DNA from: Magnetospirillum sp. XM-1
Lineage (GTDB): Bacteria > Pseudomonadota > Alphaproteobacteria > Rhodospirillales > Magnetospirillaceae
Direction: 5' to 3'
DNA: 64,000 bases
Assembly (NCBI RefSeq): GCF_001511835.1
Contig: NZ_LN997848.1
Location: forward strand, 2,193,501 to 2,257,500
The notes beneath the pieces are model-generated. The model saw nothing but the letters and a program-made list of their open reading frames with translations, did not search any database and had not been told where the DNA came from. Shown here piece after piece: positions 27,090 through 37,039 of this stretch (its first letter is position 1; each line of letters starts with the position of its first letter). The position numbers were made by a program, and so were the translations under genes.

Positions 27090-27713
27090 ATGAACGCCCC
27101 CGCCGCCGCCCAGATCGTTTCCTGTTGGTCCTGCAAGGGGCCGGTGGCGACGCGCGCCCTGTTCTGCTCGGTGTGCGGCGCCGTCCAGGGGCCGGGAACC
27201 ATCGACCACTTCACCCGTCTCGGCATCCCGCCATCCTTCGACCTGGATCTGGACGCCCTGCAGCGCCAGTATTTCGGCTTTCAGAAGCGTCTGCATCCCG
27301 ACCGCTTCGCCGCCAAGTCGTCCAGGGAGAAGGCGCTGTCCCAATCCCAGGCCACCGCGCTGAACGAGGCCTACGAGACCCTGAAGGATCCGTTGAAGCG
27401 CGCCGCCTATCTGCTGAACCATCTGGGCCATCCGGTGGACCTGACCGCCTGCGGCACCATCAACGACCGCGAGTTGCTGATGGAGCAGATGGAAAAGCGC
27501 GAAGCCCTGGCCGAGGCCGCCACGCCCGACGAGATCGCCAAGCTGGCCATGCAGGCCGAATCCGAGGTGATCGCCTGCCAGTGCCACATCTCGGCGGCTA
27601 TCAACGCCGACAATCTGGAAGAGGCGGGTCATCTGACCATCCGCCTGAAATACCTCGCCAAGCTGGCCGAAGAGGCCCGTGCCAAGAAAACCCGTGCCCT
27701 GAGGCTTCCCTAA
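27090..27713 (+). CDS. hscB: Fe-S assembly co-chaperone HscB
   Basis: A 207-residue J-domain protein that brings IscU to HscA. It has an N-terminal two-Cys-pair zinc ribbon (CWSCKGPVATRALFCSVCG), a feature of mitochondrial and many alphaproteobacterial HscB that is missing in the E. coli protein. The J domain carries the HPD motif in KRLHPDRFAAKS, and the C-terminal three-helix bundle binds IscU. ATG at 27090 with GGAGAGG is preferred to a TTG at 27033. Confidence 0.94.
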   Translation: MNAPAAAQIVSCWSCKGPVATRALFCSVCGAVQGPGTIDHFTRLGIPPSFDLDLDALQRQYFGFQKRLHPDRFAAKSSREKALSQSQATALNEAYETLKDPLKRAAYLLNHLGHPVDLTACGTINDRELLMEQMEKREALAEAATPDEIAKLAMQAESEVIACQCHISAAINADNLEEAGHLTIRLKYLAKLAEEARAKKTRALRLP

Positions 27714-29606
<1,893 letters not shown>

Positions 29607-29622
29607 ATAGGAAAGCCGGCTC

Positions 29623-29961
29623 ATGCCCAAGATGACGTTCATCGCCCCCGACGGGACCCGCAACGAAGTCGACGCCGCCGAGGGGCTGTCGGTGCTGGAA
29701 GTGGCCCATCGCAACAAGATCGAGCTGGAAGGCGCCTGCGAGGGGTCGCTGGCCTGTTCCACCTGCCACGTCATCGTCGCCAAGGAATGGTACGACAAGC
29801 TGTCGCCCGCCACCGAGGACGAGGAGGACATGCTGGACCTGGCCTTCGGCCTTACCGCCACCTCGCGGCTGGGCTGCCAGATCATCATGAGCAAGGATTT
29901 GGACGGCCTGACCGTCACCCTGCCGGCCGCCACCCGCAACATGCAGGTGGACAAGAAGTAG
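29623..29961 (+). CDS. fdx: ISC-type 2Fe-2S ferredoxin
   Basis: A 112-residue adrenodoxin-like ferredoxin that supplies electrons for cluster assembly. The cluster cysteines lie in [16 protein letters not shown] (about residues 41-56), with the fourth in [16 protein letters not shown] (about 87). The acidic [12 protein letters not shown] helix is the partner-binding surface of this family. GATAGGAAAGCC precedes the ATG. Confidence 0.96.
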   Translation: MPKMTFIAPDGTRNEVDAAEGLSVLEVAHRNKIELEGACEGSLACSTCHVIVAKEWYDKLSPATEDEEDMLDLAFGLTATSRLGCQIIMSKDLDGLTVTLPAATRNMQVDKK

Positions 29962-29971
29962 GACGGAGGCC

Positions 29972-30172
29972 ATGGCGATGAAGTGGACCGATACCCTCGA
30001 CATCGCCATCGCCCTGGAAGAAGCGCATCCCGACGCCGATAACGTCAATCTGCGCTTTACCGACCTGCACAAATGGGTCTGCGAGTTGCCGGGCTTCGCC
30101 GACGACCCCGCCAAGTCCAACGAAAAGATCCTCGAGGCCATCCAGATGGCCTGGATCGACGAGCGGGATTAG
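29972..30172 (+). CDS. iscX: Fe-S assembly protein IscX
   Basis: A 66-residue acidic helical protein that binds IscS and iron and modulates cluster assembly. MKWTDTLDIAIALEEAHPDADNVNLRFTDLHKWV is the IscX signature, and the family-typical SNEKILEAIQMAWIDE ends the protein. It is the last gene of the ISC operon. The ribosome site GGACGGAGGCC precedes ATG-GCG-ATG; the first ATG is taken. Confidence 0.95.
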   Translation: MAMKWTDTLDIAIALEEAHPDADNVNLRFTDLHKWVCELPGFADDPAKSNEKILEAIQMAWIDERD

Positions 30173-30192
30173 CGTCCGGCCCATCCGTCGCC

Positions 30193-30284
30193 ATCACCGG
30201 ACTTGACCCGGTGATCCGCGTGGTGCCACCTGAAAGACGTCGCGTTCGCTGAACGGCGTGGATGCCCGGAACACATCCGGGCAT
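30193..30284. repeat. Two short intergenic palindromes after iscX
   Basis: Hairpins ATCACCGG/CCGGTGAT (30193-30215) and ATGCCCGG/CCGGGCAT (30262-30284) with 7-base loops. Both resemble the 'cccgggtcaagcccggg' type intergenic repeats common in alphaproteobacterial genomes; similar ones occur near 52325 and 52515. They may end the ISC transcript. Confidence 0.6.
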
Positions 30285-30308
30285 GACGCTTGCCATTGGA
30301 AACCGGGA

Positions 30309-31010
30309 ATGAACCCCTTCGCCCTGCTGCCCCCCATCGACACCGCCGCCTTTGCGGCCTTCCTGGTACTGTGGGTGGGCTATACCGTCATCGCCGACCG
30401 CCTGACGCTGGGTGGCCACTCGCTGCTGGCCGCCACGGCCAGACACCGCCGCACCTGGATGCGGGCGCTGTGCGACCGCGAGGCCCGCGTCGCCGACAGC
30501 GCCCTGATGGGCAATCTGATGCGCAGCGTGTCGTTCTTCGCCTCGGCCTCCATCCTGATCCTCGGCGGTCTGGTGGCGCTGATCGGTTCGGGCGAGCGGG
30601 CCTACGGGGTGGTGCGCGACCTGCCCCTGGTGGCGCCCATGGCCCAGGGCGCCTTCGAGGCCAAGGTGATGCTGCTGGCCGGCGTGTTCGTCTACGCCTT
30701 CTTCCAGATCACCTGGTCGCTGCGCCAGTTCAATTACTGCTGCATCCTGCTGGGCGCCGCGCCCGAGCCCTCGGCCCCGTCCGAGGCCAAGGACCGCTTC
30801 GCCGAGCATGCGTCCCGCCTCAACGCCCTGGCCGCCAACAGCTTCAACCGGGGTTTGCGGGCCTATTACTTCGCCCTGGCCATGATGATCTGGTTCTTCC
30901 ACGCCGGCGCCTTTGTCGCCGCCACGGCGGCCGTGGTGGCGGTGCTTTACCGCCGTGAGTTCCGCTCCAAGACGCTGAAGGCGCTGAACGCGGCGGTGCC
31001 GCCGGTTTGA
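30309..31010 (+). CDS. DUF599 membrane protein
   Basis: A 233-residue inner-membrane protein with four hydrophobic segments (about 12-30, 75-100, 120-145 and 190-215). The sequence pattern (VLWVGYTVIADR, RRTWMRALCDREARVADSALMGNLMRSVSFFASASILIL and NYCCILLGAAP) fits the DUF599 family, whose function is not known. ATG at 30309 follows GGAAACCGGGA. It has no functional link with its neighbours that I can see. Confidence 0.8.
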   Translation: MNPFALLPPIDTAAFAAFLVLWVGYTVIADRLTLGGHSLLAATARHRRTWMRALCDREARVADSALMGNLMRSVSFFASASILILGGLVALIGSGERAYGVVRDLPLVAPMAQGAFEAKVMLLAGVFVYAFFQITWSLRQFNYCCILLGAAPEPSAPSEAKDRFAEHASRLNALAANSFNRGLRAYYFALAMMIWFFHAGAFVAATAAVVAVLYRREFRSKTLKALNAAVPPV

Positions 31011-31021
31011 TTGGGCTATCG

Positions 31022-31080
31022 CCCAAACCCATTCGGGGCTATGCCCCGAGCCCCCTTTTATTTCACGAATGGGGTTTGGG
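31022..31080. repeat. Nested inverted repeat after the DUF599 gene
   Basis: Outer arms CCCAAACCCATTC (31022-31034) and GAATGGGGTTTGGG (31067-31080) enclose an inner hairpin CGGGGCTATGCCCCG (31035-31049). The loop also contains a CCCCCTTTTATTT tract. It fills the convergent gap between the DUF599 and methyltransferase genes and probably acts as a terminator for both. Confidence 0.7.
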
Positions 31081-31116
31081 GCCCGTGGCCCCAAGCGGGC
31101 ATGGGCGGCAGCCCAT

Positions 31117-31719
31117 CTATTCCACCAGGGCGATCTTGATGTTGGCGGCCTGCATCAGCTCCTTCTTGGGCTGGCGCAGCGGCTTGACCGCCACCAGATC
31201 GACAATCATCTCGCTGACCACGTTGCGAAGTGCGTCGATCTGCTCCAGGACCTGCTGCGGCATCATGCCGTTGAAGCGCCGGCGGGCGACGGAATAGGTG
31301 ATCAGTTCCGGCTGCCAGTCGCCGCGATAGCCGTAATCGGCCCGCCAGTACCAGGGCTGGGAGAAATAGCCGAAGCTGCGGGCGAAATAGGGCTTCACGT
31401 GGGTGGGGTCGGTCCAGGCGTCGTCATGGGCGCCGTGGGGGACCCTGATCTGCATCTTGGCGCCGGGCTTGGCGACGCGCCACAATTCCTGCATCAGGGG
31501 CAGGGGCTCGGGGATGTGTTCCAGCAGATGGGACAGCAGGAACTCGTCGATGCTCGAACCCTCGAAGGGCAGCGGCGTGGTGGCGCATTTCGACAGGTCG
31601 GCGACCACGTCGACGCCGGGCAGGGCCATGGCATCCAGGTTGATCCAGCCCTCGCGCACGTCGCGGCCGCAGCCGAGGTTGAGCTTCCTGGACGAGGCGG
31701 ACTTCTTCTTGGGGGCCAT
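31117..31719 (-). CDS. SAM-dependent methyltransferase, type 11-like
   Basis: A 200-residue class I methyltransferase. The SAM site is KLNLGCGRDVREGWINLD (about residues 12-29), with the acidic loop LPGVDVVADLSK and motif SIDEFLLSHLLEHIPEPLPLMQELWRVAKPGAKM (about 56-88), the typical post-II/III region. HGAHDDAWTDPTHVKPYFARSFGYF is conserved in predicted SAM proteins near sugar or surface modification genes, but no such cluster is here. The N terminus is very basic (MAPKKKSASSRK). The substrate is unknown. Confidence 0.82.
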   Translation of the reverse strand: MAPKKKSASSRKLNLGCGRDVREGWINLDAMALPGVDVVADLSKCATTPLPFEGSSIDEFLLSHLLEHIPEPLPLMQELWRVAKPGAKMQIRVPHGAHDDAWTDPTHVKPYFARSFGYFSQPWYWRADYGYRGDWQPELITYSVARRRFNGMMPQQVLEQIDALRNVVSEMIVDLVAVKPLRQPKKELMQAANIKIALVE

Positions 31720-31814
31720 GACGCATCCGAAAGAGAGTGGAAAACCGACGGCCCAGTTCTACAGCCAGCACGGCCCCGTTGCAACGCGCCCCGCCCATCT
31801 TCTACAACAGGGGC

Positions 31815-32936
31815 ATGAACACTCTGGACATCGACAAGCCCGCTTCGGCCACCCGCGTGGTGGTCGCCATGTCGGGCGGCGTGGATTCGTCGGCGACGGC
31901 GGCCTTGCTGAAGGAGCAGGGCTACGACGTGGTGGGCGTCACGCTGCAGCTCTACGACCTGGCCGCCAGCGGCATAGAGCCCGGCGCCTGCCGTCCCAAC
32001 ACCTGCTGCGCCGGCAAGGACATCCATGACGCCCGCGCCGTGGCCGACGCGCTGGGGATTCCCCATTACGTGCTGGATTTCGAGGAGACCTTCCGCAAGG
32101 ACGTGATCGAGCGCTTCGCCCAGACCTATCTGGCGGCGCGCACGCCGGTGCCCTGTATCGAGTGCAACCGCACGGTCAAGTTCCGCGACCTGCTGGGCGT
32201 GGCCAGGGATCTGGGCGCCGACGCCCTGGCCACCGGCCATTACATCCGCCGCCGCTCCGGCCCCCGGGGCCCTGAGATGTGGACCGGGCGCGACCCCAAT
32301 CGCGACCAGAGCTATTTCCTGTTCGCCACCACCAGGGCCCAACTGGACTTCCTGCGCTTTCCGTTGGGCGACATGGCGGGCAAGGACGAGACGCGGGCCA
32401 TCGCGGCGCGCCACAACCTGCCGGTGGCGGCCAAGCGCGACAGCCAGGACATCTGCTTCGTGCCCGACGGCGACTACGCCGCCCTGGTCACCCGCCTGCA
32501 CCCGGACGCGGCCCGGCCGGGCGAGATCGTCGACACCGCGGGTAATGTGCTGGGCCGCCATCCCGGCCTGATCCACTACACCATCGGCCAGCGCAAGGGC
32601 CTGGGCCTGGGCGGCGGCCCGCCGCTCTACGTGGTGGCGCTGGAGCCCGAAACCGCCCGCGTGGTGGTGGGAGGCCGCCAGGACCTGAATTGCCTGACGA
32701 TCCAGGTGGAGGGCGTCAACTGGCTGGGCGACGACGAGAGGGAACTGCGCGTCGCGGTCAAGGTCCGCTCCACCCGCCCGCCCGCCCCGGCCTTGCTGCG
32801 CCGCCTGGACGGCGATTGCGCCCTGGTGATTCTCGACGAGCCCGAGCAGGGTGTCGCCCCCGGCCAGGCCTGCGTTTTCTACCAGGGGGAACGGGTCCTG
32901 GGCGGCGGCTGGATTTGCCGTGCGCGAGAGTCTTGA
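31815..32936 (+). CDS. mnmA: tRNA-specific 2-thiouridylase MnmA
   Basis: A 373-residue PP-loop enzyme that thiolates U34 of Lys, Glu and Gln tRNAs, using sulfur relayed from IscS. The pyrophosphatase loop is [18 protein letters not shown], the first catalytic Cys is in [14 protein letters not shown] (about 67) with the second in [14 protein letters not shown] (about 205), and the conserved [11 protein letters not shown] sits in between. ATG at 31815 with ACAGGGGC ribosome site is preferred to an in-frame start at 31737. Its last codons overlap the promoter of the tRNA-Met gene. Confidence 0.96.
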   Translation: MNTLDIDKPASATRVVVAMSGGVDSSATAALLKEQGYDVVGVTLQLYDLAASGIEPGACRPNTCCAGKDIHDARAVADALGIPHYVLDFEETFRKDVIERFAQTYLAARTPVPCIECNRTVKFRDLLGVARDLGADALATGHYIRRRSGPRGPEMWTGRDPNRDQSYFLFATTRAQLDFLRFPLGDMAGKDETRAIAARHNLPVAAKRDSQDICFVPDGDYAALVTRLHPDAARPGEIVDTAGNVLGRHPGLIHYTIGQRKGLGLGGGPPLYVVALEPETARVVVGGRQDLNCLTIQVEGVNWLGDDERELRVAVKVRSTRPPAPALLRRLDGDCALVILDEPEQGVAPGQACVFYQGERVLGGGWICRARES

Positions 32937-32961
32937 CAGGGCCCTTCCAGGCTATTATACG
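32933..32961 (+). promoter_or_regulatory. Promoter of tRNA-Met
   Basis: TTGACA (32933-32938) and TATACG (32956-32961) with a 17-base spacer, 18 bases before the mature tRNA. The -35 overlaps the mnmA stop codon. Confidence 0.75.
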
Positions 32962-32979
32962 AACCGCTCTCGACGCGAT

Positions 32980-33056
32980 GGCGGGGTAGCTCAGCTGGTT
33001 AGAGCACGGGAATCATAATCCTGGGGTCGGGGGTTCAAGTCCCTCTCCCGCTACCA
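32980..33056 (+). tRNA. tRNA-Met (CAT)
   Basis: A 77-base cloverleaf with encoded CCA: acceptor GGCGGGG/TCCCGCT, D arm GCTC...GAGC, anticodon stem CGGGA/TCCTG with loop ATCATAA, and T arm with TTCAAGT. The anticodon is CAT. The following variable loop GGGTC resembles elongator tRNA-Met; a tRNA-Ile2 (lysidine) reading is less likely but cannot be excluded. Its last 45 bases plus 4 downstream form the left copy of the 49-bp integration repeat, so the island end restores the 3' part of the gene. Confidence 0.93.
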
Positions 33057-33060
33057 TCGA
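33012..33060 (+). repeat. attL, 49-bp integration repeat in the tRNA 3' end
   Basis: Identical over 49 bases to 43354-43402. It covers the anticodon loop to the CCA end of tRNA-Met plus four bases, the classical target of tyrosine integrases. Confidence 0.93.
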
Positions 33061-33064
33061 AAAG

Positions 33065-33095
33065 GCCCGTAACTTCAATGAGTTACGGGCTTTTT
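33065..33095. terminator. Bidirectional terminator just inside attL
   Basis: A perfect 10-bp stem GCCCGTAACT/AGTTACGGGC with a 6-base loop followed by TTTTT on the plus strand and by CCTTTTCG on the minus strand. It ends tRNA-Met transcription now that the island has separated the tRNA from its native terminator, and can stop the leftward island operon. Confidence 0.85.
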
Positions 33096-33184
33096 CGTTG
33101 CCCAGATTCCGTTCTGGGGGCCTCCCAGAAAAATCGAGCAAATCCCAGCATTTCCGCCACTTTCTATCGGTTCCGATATTTTCC

Positions 33185-33206
33185 TGGGTACATGGTGGGT
33201 ACATGG
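33185..33206 (+). promoter_or_regulatory. Candidate integrase arm-type sites, left end
   Basis: A perfect 11-bp tandem direct repeat TGGGTACATGG x2 (33185-33195, 33196-33206). The GGGTAC core recurs twice with the same 11-base spacing near the right end (43295 and 43306). The rest of 33096-33346 has no supported gene; it also holds palindromes TGTCCGCA/TGCGGACA (33246-33264) and CGCTCCG/CGGAGCG (near 33301-33321). Confidence 0.6.
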
Positions 33207-33346
33207 AAACGGCCCGTTGTTCACGGGTGGTTCCGCGAATTGGCGTGTCCGCACCGTGCGGACAGTGGCAATTCGGAGGTTTGCGCCGCATTCGGCTTTC
33301 CCGCTCCGTGGCGTGCGGAGCGGCCCCGCCGACTGGGAAGAACTGA

Positions 33347-33892
33347 TTAGCCGGCTGCCGCACGGGCGATAGCTTCCCGGATCGCCTCCCTGATACGGGC
33401 GCCCGCCCACTCCCTGTTTCTTTCAAACGCCGGCGCAAGGAACGGTTGGGCGGGTCTGGCCGGCACGTCTCGCATACCGATGCTCGTCGTCTTGCTATTC
33501 GCCCGTTTCCTTATGTAGCCGATGACTTCCAGGGTTTCGGATTTCCGCTCGCCAGGAACATCGGTCTTCACTCGTCGGCTGATGACCATCGGGGCCGCCT
33601 GGTAGCCCTTCGTCCCAAATTCAACGAATTTCGCGCGCCATCCGGCCTCGTTCCATTCGGTTCGGGAAAGCCTCTTTGAGAACCCGACCCGCGTTGAGAG
33701 GCCGTCGGGGCTTGTCGAAAGGCTTATTGCGCGGGCAAGCTCCCCGCTATCCTTCGGGACCGCGGATACGGCGTCGGTATAAACCGCTTCGGCGGCCTCC
33801 TTGATCGCCACTTTCACATGTTCCGTAAGATCGTCAGGAAGGCGACGCAGCAAACGGCGCAGCTTGCCGACGTTGGTGTACCCTTTGGCCAT
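33347..33892 (-). CDS. HK97 gp10-like head-tail connector or tail-completion protein
   Basis: A 181-residue phage protein of the HK97-gp10 type. The recognisable parts are VPKDSGELARAISLST, the central WRAKFVEFGTKGY (about residues 85-97) and the C-terminal PARPAQPFLAPAFERNREWAGARIREAI. In phages this protein lies between head connectors and tail genes and joins or completes the tail end. Here it is the last gene of the leftward operon and no tail gene follows. In a tail-borrowing island this would be the adaptor presenting the head to a foreign tail. It starts 9 bases after the portal stop. Confidence 0.8.
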   Translation of the reverse strand: MAKGYTNVGKLRRLLRRLPDDLTEHVKVAIKEAAEAVYTDAVSAVPKDSGELARAISLSTSPDGLSTRVGFSKRLSRTEWNEAGWRAKFVEFGTKGYQAAPMVISRRVKTDVPGERKSETLEVIGYIRKRANSKTTSIGMRDVPARPAQPFLAPAFERNREWAGARIREAIREAIARAAAG

Positions 33893-33901
33893 CTTCGCCC
33901 C

Positions 33902-35101
33902 CTATGCAATGGTCTGGGCGCCCGCGTCCCAGGTGTCGCCACCGGCGCGGACGTTGTAGCCTTCGGCCTGGCGAACCTCGTTCGGGGTCAGCACCTTGTT
34001 GCGGAGGGCCACGTCATAGCCCTGCCACCGCTGGGCCGGATCACCGCGGAGGAAGCCGGAAAGGTCCATCTCGATCATGTGGCTTTCGCGCCCGGCCGAG
34101 CTCAACACCGATCGGGCAAACTCGGCCTCGAATTTCCGTATCCAGGGGGTAAGCGTGAATTGCGCGAACCACCGGCCGGCCGTTTCCGAATTGGTGAAGC
34201 TCGAATGGTCCCAGATGCCGACAATGGGGGGCGGAACCTGATAGAGCCGGGCAAGCTCCTCGGTTGAGAACCGCCGGGACGAAAGCAACTCGGCATCCTC
34301 GGGGCTCACGCTGATCGGCTGCCACTCGGCGCCGTTCTCGAGGATCATGGCCTTACCGGCCAGGTGCGGCCCGCGGAACAGCCGGTCGAGCGATTCGCGG
34401 ATGTTGTCCATCTGCTCTTGCACCAGCCGCCCAGGGAAGCGGAAAGCGCCGCTCGGGCTCAATCCATTCCGGTACAAGCTGCCGGAAAAGTCTTGAACGG
34501 CAAGGGCACCGCCGACGGTTTCGGCGGCTCGAGAGATGCGCGAGCGGCCCAGCTTGCCGTCGTCGCTGCGGTCCTTGAGGTGCAGCACCTCGGACGACAG
34601 CAGCCGGCGGACGCGGCCAGTGGCACCATACATCCCAGCCACTTCGACCACGTCATAGGCCAGGCGGCCGGTGGGCAGCAGCACGACGGACACCCAATCC
34701 CAGGGGATCGGCCGAAGCTCGACCACGGCGCCGGATGCGTCGACGATCACCTCGGACAGCGCGTTTCCGCGCAGCAAGGCCGAGGCCATCGTCCATTCGA
34801 CCCAATCGGCCCAGGACTGGCAGGGATTTACCCCGTTGGCGATAAGACGGGCCAGGGGGTGACCCGTGTCCTCTTGGCGCCCGCCGTCGATCTTGAGATA
34901 GACGTATGCTGGCAGGCTGGCGATAGCGGTGCTGATCGCCGAAACGCAGGCGAGAACCGTTGATAGGTTCTCGGCCGCCCGACCGTCAACACGTTGCCCG
35001 GACGCGCTGACGTGGCCAGAGAAATGGGAATAGGCATCGCCGGAATACCGGGACCGGGTTTCTTGCGATCCGCGGAGGCGGGAGATAAGGCGCCCGATCA
35101 T
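33902..35101 (-). CDS. HK97-family phage portal protein
   Basis: A 399-residue portal that forms the dodecameric DNA gate of the head. Landmarks are the N-terminal NLSTVLACVSAISTAIASLPAYVY, RGNALSEVI, LHLKDRSDDGKLGRSRISRA, and YQVPPPIVGIWDHSSFTNSE...FTLTPWIRKFEAEF (about 290-330). The start ATG at 35101 overlaps the protease stop as ATGA, with GGAG eight bases upstream. The next in-frame ATG at 35107 would leave the ribosome site too close. An upstream extension to 35251 lies within the protease gene and is rejected. Confidence 0.92.
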   Translation of the reverse strand: MIGRLISRLRGSQETRSRYSGDAYSHFSGHVSASGQRVDGRAAENLSTVLACVSAISTAIASLPAYVYLKIDGGRQEDTGHPLARLIANGVNPCQSWADWVEWTMASALLRGNALSEVIVDASGAVVELRPIPWDWVSVVLLPTGRLAYDVVEVAGMYGATGRVRRLLSSEVLHLKDRSDDGKLGRSRISRAAETVGGALAVQDFSGSLYRNGLSPSGAFRFPGRLVQEQMDNIRESLDRLFRGPHLAGKAMILENGAEWQPISVSPEDAELLSSRRFSTEELARLYQVPPPIVGIWDHSSFTNSETAGRWFAQFTLTPWIRKFEAEFARSVLSSAGRESHMIEMDLSGFLRGDPAQRWQGYDVALRNKVLTPNEVRQAEGYNVRAGGDTWDAGAQTIA

Positions 35102-35625
35102 CGGCATGTCTCCAAAAAGCGGATTGCATGGGCCAGTCTGGGAGTGGCGAAACGGGCTTGCACGCTGGTGCCGCTGTACGCCGGCCAGGCCGACACAACG
35201 CTGATTTCGTGCAATAGCACGCTGCGCAGTTCGCGCCGGTTCCCTTGCCACCGCTCCCCGTCCTGGGGGACCGTGAAGCCAAAGGACATCCCGCCCAGGT
35301 CGCCCCGCTCGGCCAGGGCCAGCACATCGCGGCCGGCCTGGGTGTCGGGGAGGTCCAGAGAGAACGACAGGCCCCGCGGGTCTTCCGACAAGCGGAGCGT
35401 GCCGGAACGAGTGCGGGCCAACACCTTGCTCGGGTCGTGATCGACCAGCGCCAGCACGTCGCGGGTGGGGGAGAGCGAGCCATGAAAGGCCCCCGGCTGG
35501 ATCACCTCCGTAAAGTCGGCGATCCTGGCCTCGGTCCCAAACGTGGCTGCGTAACCTTCCAGGCGGCGGCCGGCGGCGCGTATCTCCATGACGAGCGCGC
35601 GCCGCTCAATGTTGGCCCCACTCAT
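35098..35625 (-). CDS. HK97-type prohead protease (peptidase U35)
   Basis: A 175-residue maturation protease. The His of the active site is in LALVDHDPSKVLARTRSGTL (about 62-66), and the nucleophile Ser is in LGGMSFGFTVPQD (about 114). LHEISVVSAWPAYSGTSV is the conserved C-terminal strand. It cleaves the scaffold domain of the capsid protein. ATG 35625 overlaps the capsid stop (TGATG), so capsid, protease and portal are translationally coupled in this order. Confidence 0.93.
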   Translation of the reverse strand: MSGANIERRALVMEIRAAGRRLEGYAATFGTEARIADFTEVIQPGAFHGSLSPTRDVLALVDHDPSKVLARTRSGTLRLSEDPRGLSFSLDLPDTQAGRDVLALAERGDLGGMSFGFTVPQDGERWQGNRRELRSVLLHEISVVSAWPAYSGTSVQARFATPRLAHAIRFLETCR

Positions 35626-36917
35626 CAAGTCACCAGATCGGTAATCGCGGCGAACGATTCCGGGTGCCGAACGGCCAGGTCCATGGTCAGCATACCGCGG
35701 ACCTGAACATTGCCCTTGGCATAGGCCGTCGCCTCGTAGGGATTGACGAGCAGATCGAAGGCCGACCAGTAGCCGATCAGCAGATCGGAGAAGTTGCCGA
35801 AAATCATGCTCGACAGATTGGTGCCGGTTCCCTTGGTGCCGTCGCTGGGCACCAGATTGGTGATGGCCGCATTGTAGCCGGCCAGGCTGCCCGGCTCGGT
35901 CCAGATGAAGCCGCCGGCCGCGTCACCGGACACCTTCAAAGCCTTGCGGCCAGACTTCCGAACCTTGGTGTTGGTCAGGAAGGCGGTGCCCTCGACGTTG
36001 TCGGTTTCCAATTCGGCGATCAGGTCGATAACCTTGTCCCAGGTGATCGCGCCGCCGTTGGTGCCCATGGCCACGCTGCCGATGCCGCTGGTGCCCAGGA
36101 TGCCGGTGGGCTCATTGCTGCCGCCGCCCTTGATCGCCACGCGGTCAATGGCCTCGGCCAGCACCGCGGCGAAGTCGGCGCGAATAAGCTGCTCGATGTC
36201 GGGGGACGACTGCATCAGCATGTTGCGGCTGAACTCGGTCAAGCAACCGGCATGCTTCGGCGACATCGTCACCTTGGTGTGCTCGAGGTCGCTGGCCGAC
36301 AGGGCGCCATTCTCGGCAATCCAAGCCGAGGTGGTGGACTGCTTGAGCTTGGGGATTTCGACATTGCCGACCAGGCCATTGAGCACGCGAGCGCCAAGGC
36401 CGCGCATCACCAGCTTGGCGCGCAACAGGTCGATATACTGGCCGCCCAGATGGTCGGTGGCGATCAGATTGGAACCGGGGCCGCCAACCGGGGCGGTGGT
36501 GGTGGTGACGCGCTGTTCGAACACGTTCAGCGGCACCATCATGCCCTTGGCGGTCACGCCGCTGCGGCGCTGCATTTCGGCAGACATCTCACGTTCGCGG
36601 CCGCAATCGACCTTGCCGGCCAGGTCGGGAACCTGGGAGGCGATGGCGCGGATCAGCGAGAAGTTGCGGAGCTCGTTGTCGAGGTGGCTGTCGCCGGTGC
36701 CGGTGATGGTCTGGCCAAGCATACGGCGCTCGGCTTCGTCCAGCATTTCGGCGCGTTCGATTTCCTTCTCGATACGGGCCAGGTTGCCGCGCATCTCGTC
36801 GAACTGGTGGGCCTGTTCGTCAGACAGTTCACCGCCCTGGCCGGCCGGGGTATCGGCGATCTGGCGCATGGCGGTGATGGTCTTGGCGCGGGTTTCCATG
36901 AGGTCTTTGAGCTTCAT
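35625..36917 (-). CDS. HK97-fold major capsid protein
   Basis: A 430-residue major capsid protein. The N-terminal about 110 residues are a charged coiled-coil delta domain (MKLKDLMETRAKTITAMRQI...ARIEKEIERAEML), removed by the protease. The fold core follows: VTTTTAPVGGPGSNLIATDHLGGQYIDLLRAKLVMRGLGARVL, the E-loop region IPKLKQSTTSAWIAENGAL, FSRNMLMQSSPDIEQLI, and AFLTNTKVRKSGRKAL with YWSAFDLLVNPY near the end. The gene precedes protease and portal, the reverse of the usual portal-protease-capsid order. Ribosome site AATTCAAATGAAGC context is weak, but the ATG is the only one giving a full delta domain. Confidence 0.95.
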   Translation of the reverse strand: MKLKDLMETRAKTITAMRQIADTPAGQGGELSDEQAHQFDEMRGNLARIEKEIERAEMLDEAERRMLGQTITGTGDSHLDNELRNFSLIRAIASQVPDLAGKVDCGREREMSAEMQRRSGVTAKGMMVPLNVFEQRVTTTTAPVGGPGSNLIATDHLGGQYIDLLRAKLVMRGLGARVLNGLVGNVEIPKLKQSTTSAWIAENGALSASDLEHTKVTMSPKHAGCLTEFSRNMLMQSSPDIEQLIRADFAAVLAEAIDRVAIKGGGSNEPTGILGTSGIGSVAMGTNGGAITWDKVIDLIAELETDNVEGTAFLTNTKVRKSGRKALKVSGDAAGGFIWTEPGSLAGYNAAITNLVPSDGTKGTGTNLSSMIFGNFSDLLIGYWSAFDLLVNPYEATAYAKGNVQVRGMLTMDLAVRHPESFAAITDLVT

Positions 36918-37039
36918 TTGAATTGAACTCCATCGATGGGACGTGCCGCCTCTCGGCGGGAAAATCCGTGGCTAGCGCATTGATCCTTCCGCGCGCCACA
37001 AGTCAAAGTCAAGTGACGGCAGGGTCGGATTACGGACTA

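Noticed and set aside
33078..33350. 90-residue plus-strand ORF just inside attL
   Set aside because: Starts inside a terminator hairpin, crosses the arm-site repeats and has no ribosome site or family resemblance.
33013..33438. 141-residue minus-strand ORF ending in MVAGEGLEPPTPGL
   Set aside because: That ending is the known artefact of translating a tRNA 3' end on the wrong strand; the ORF covers the tRNA and attL.
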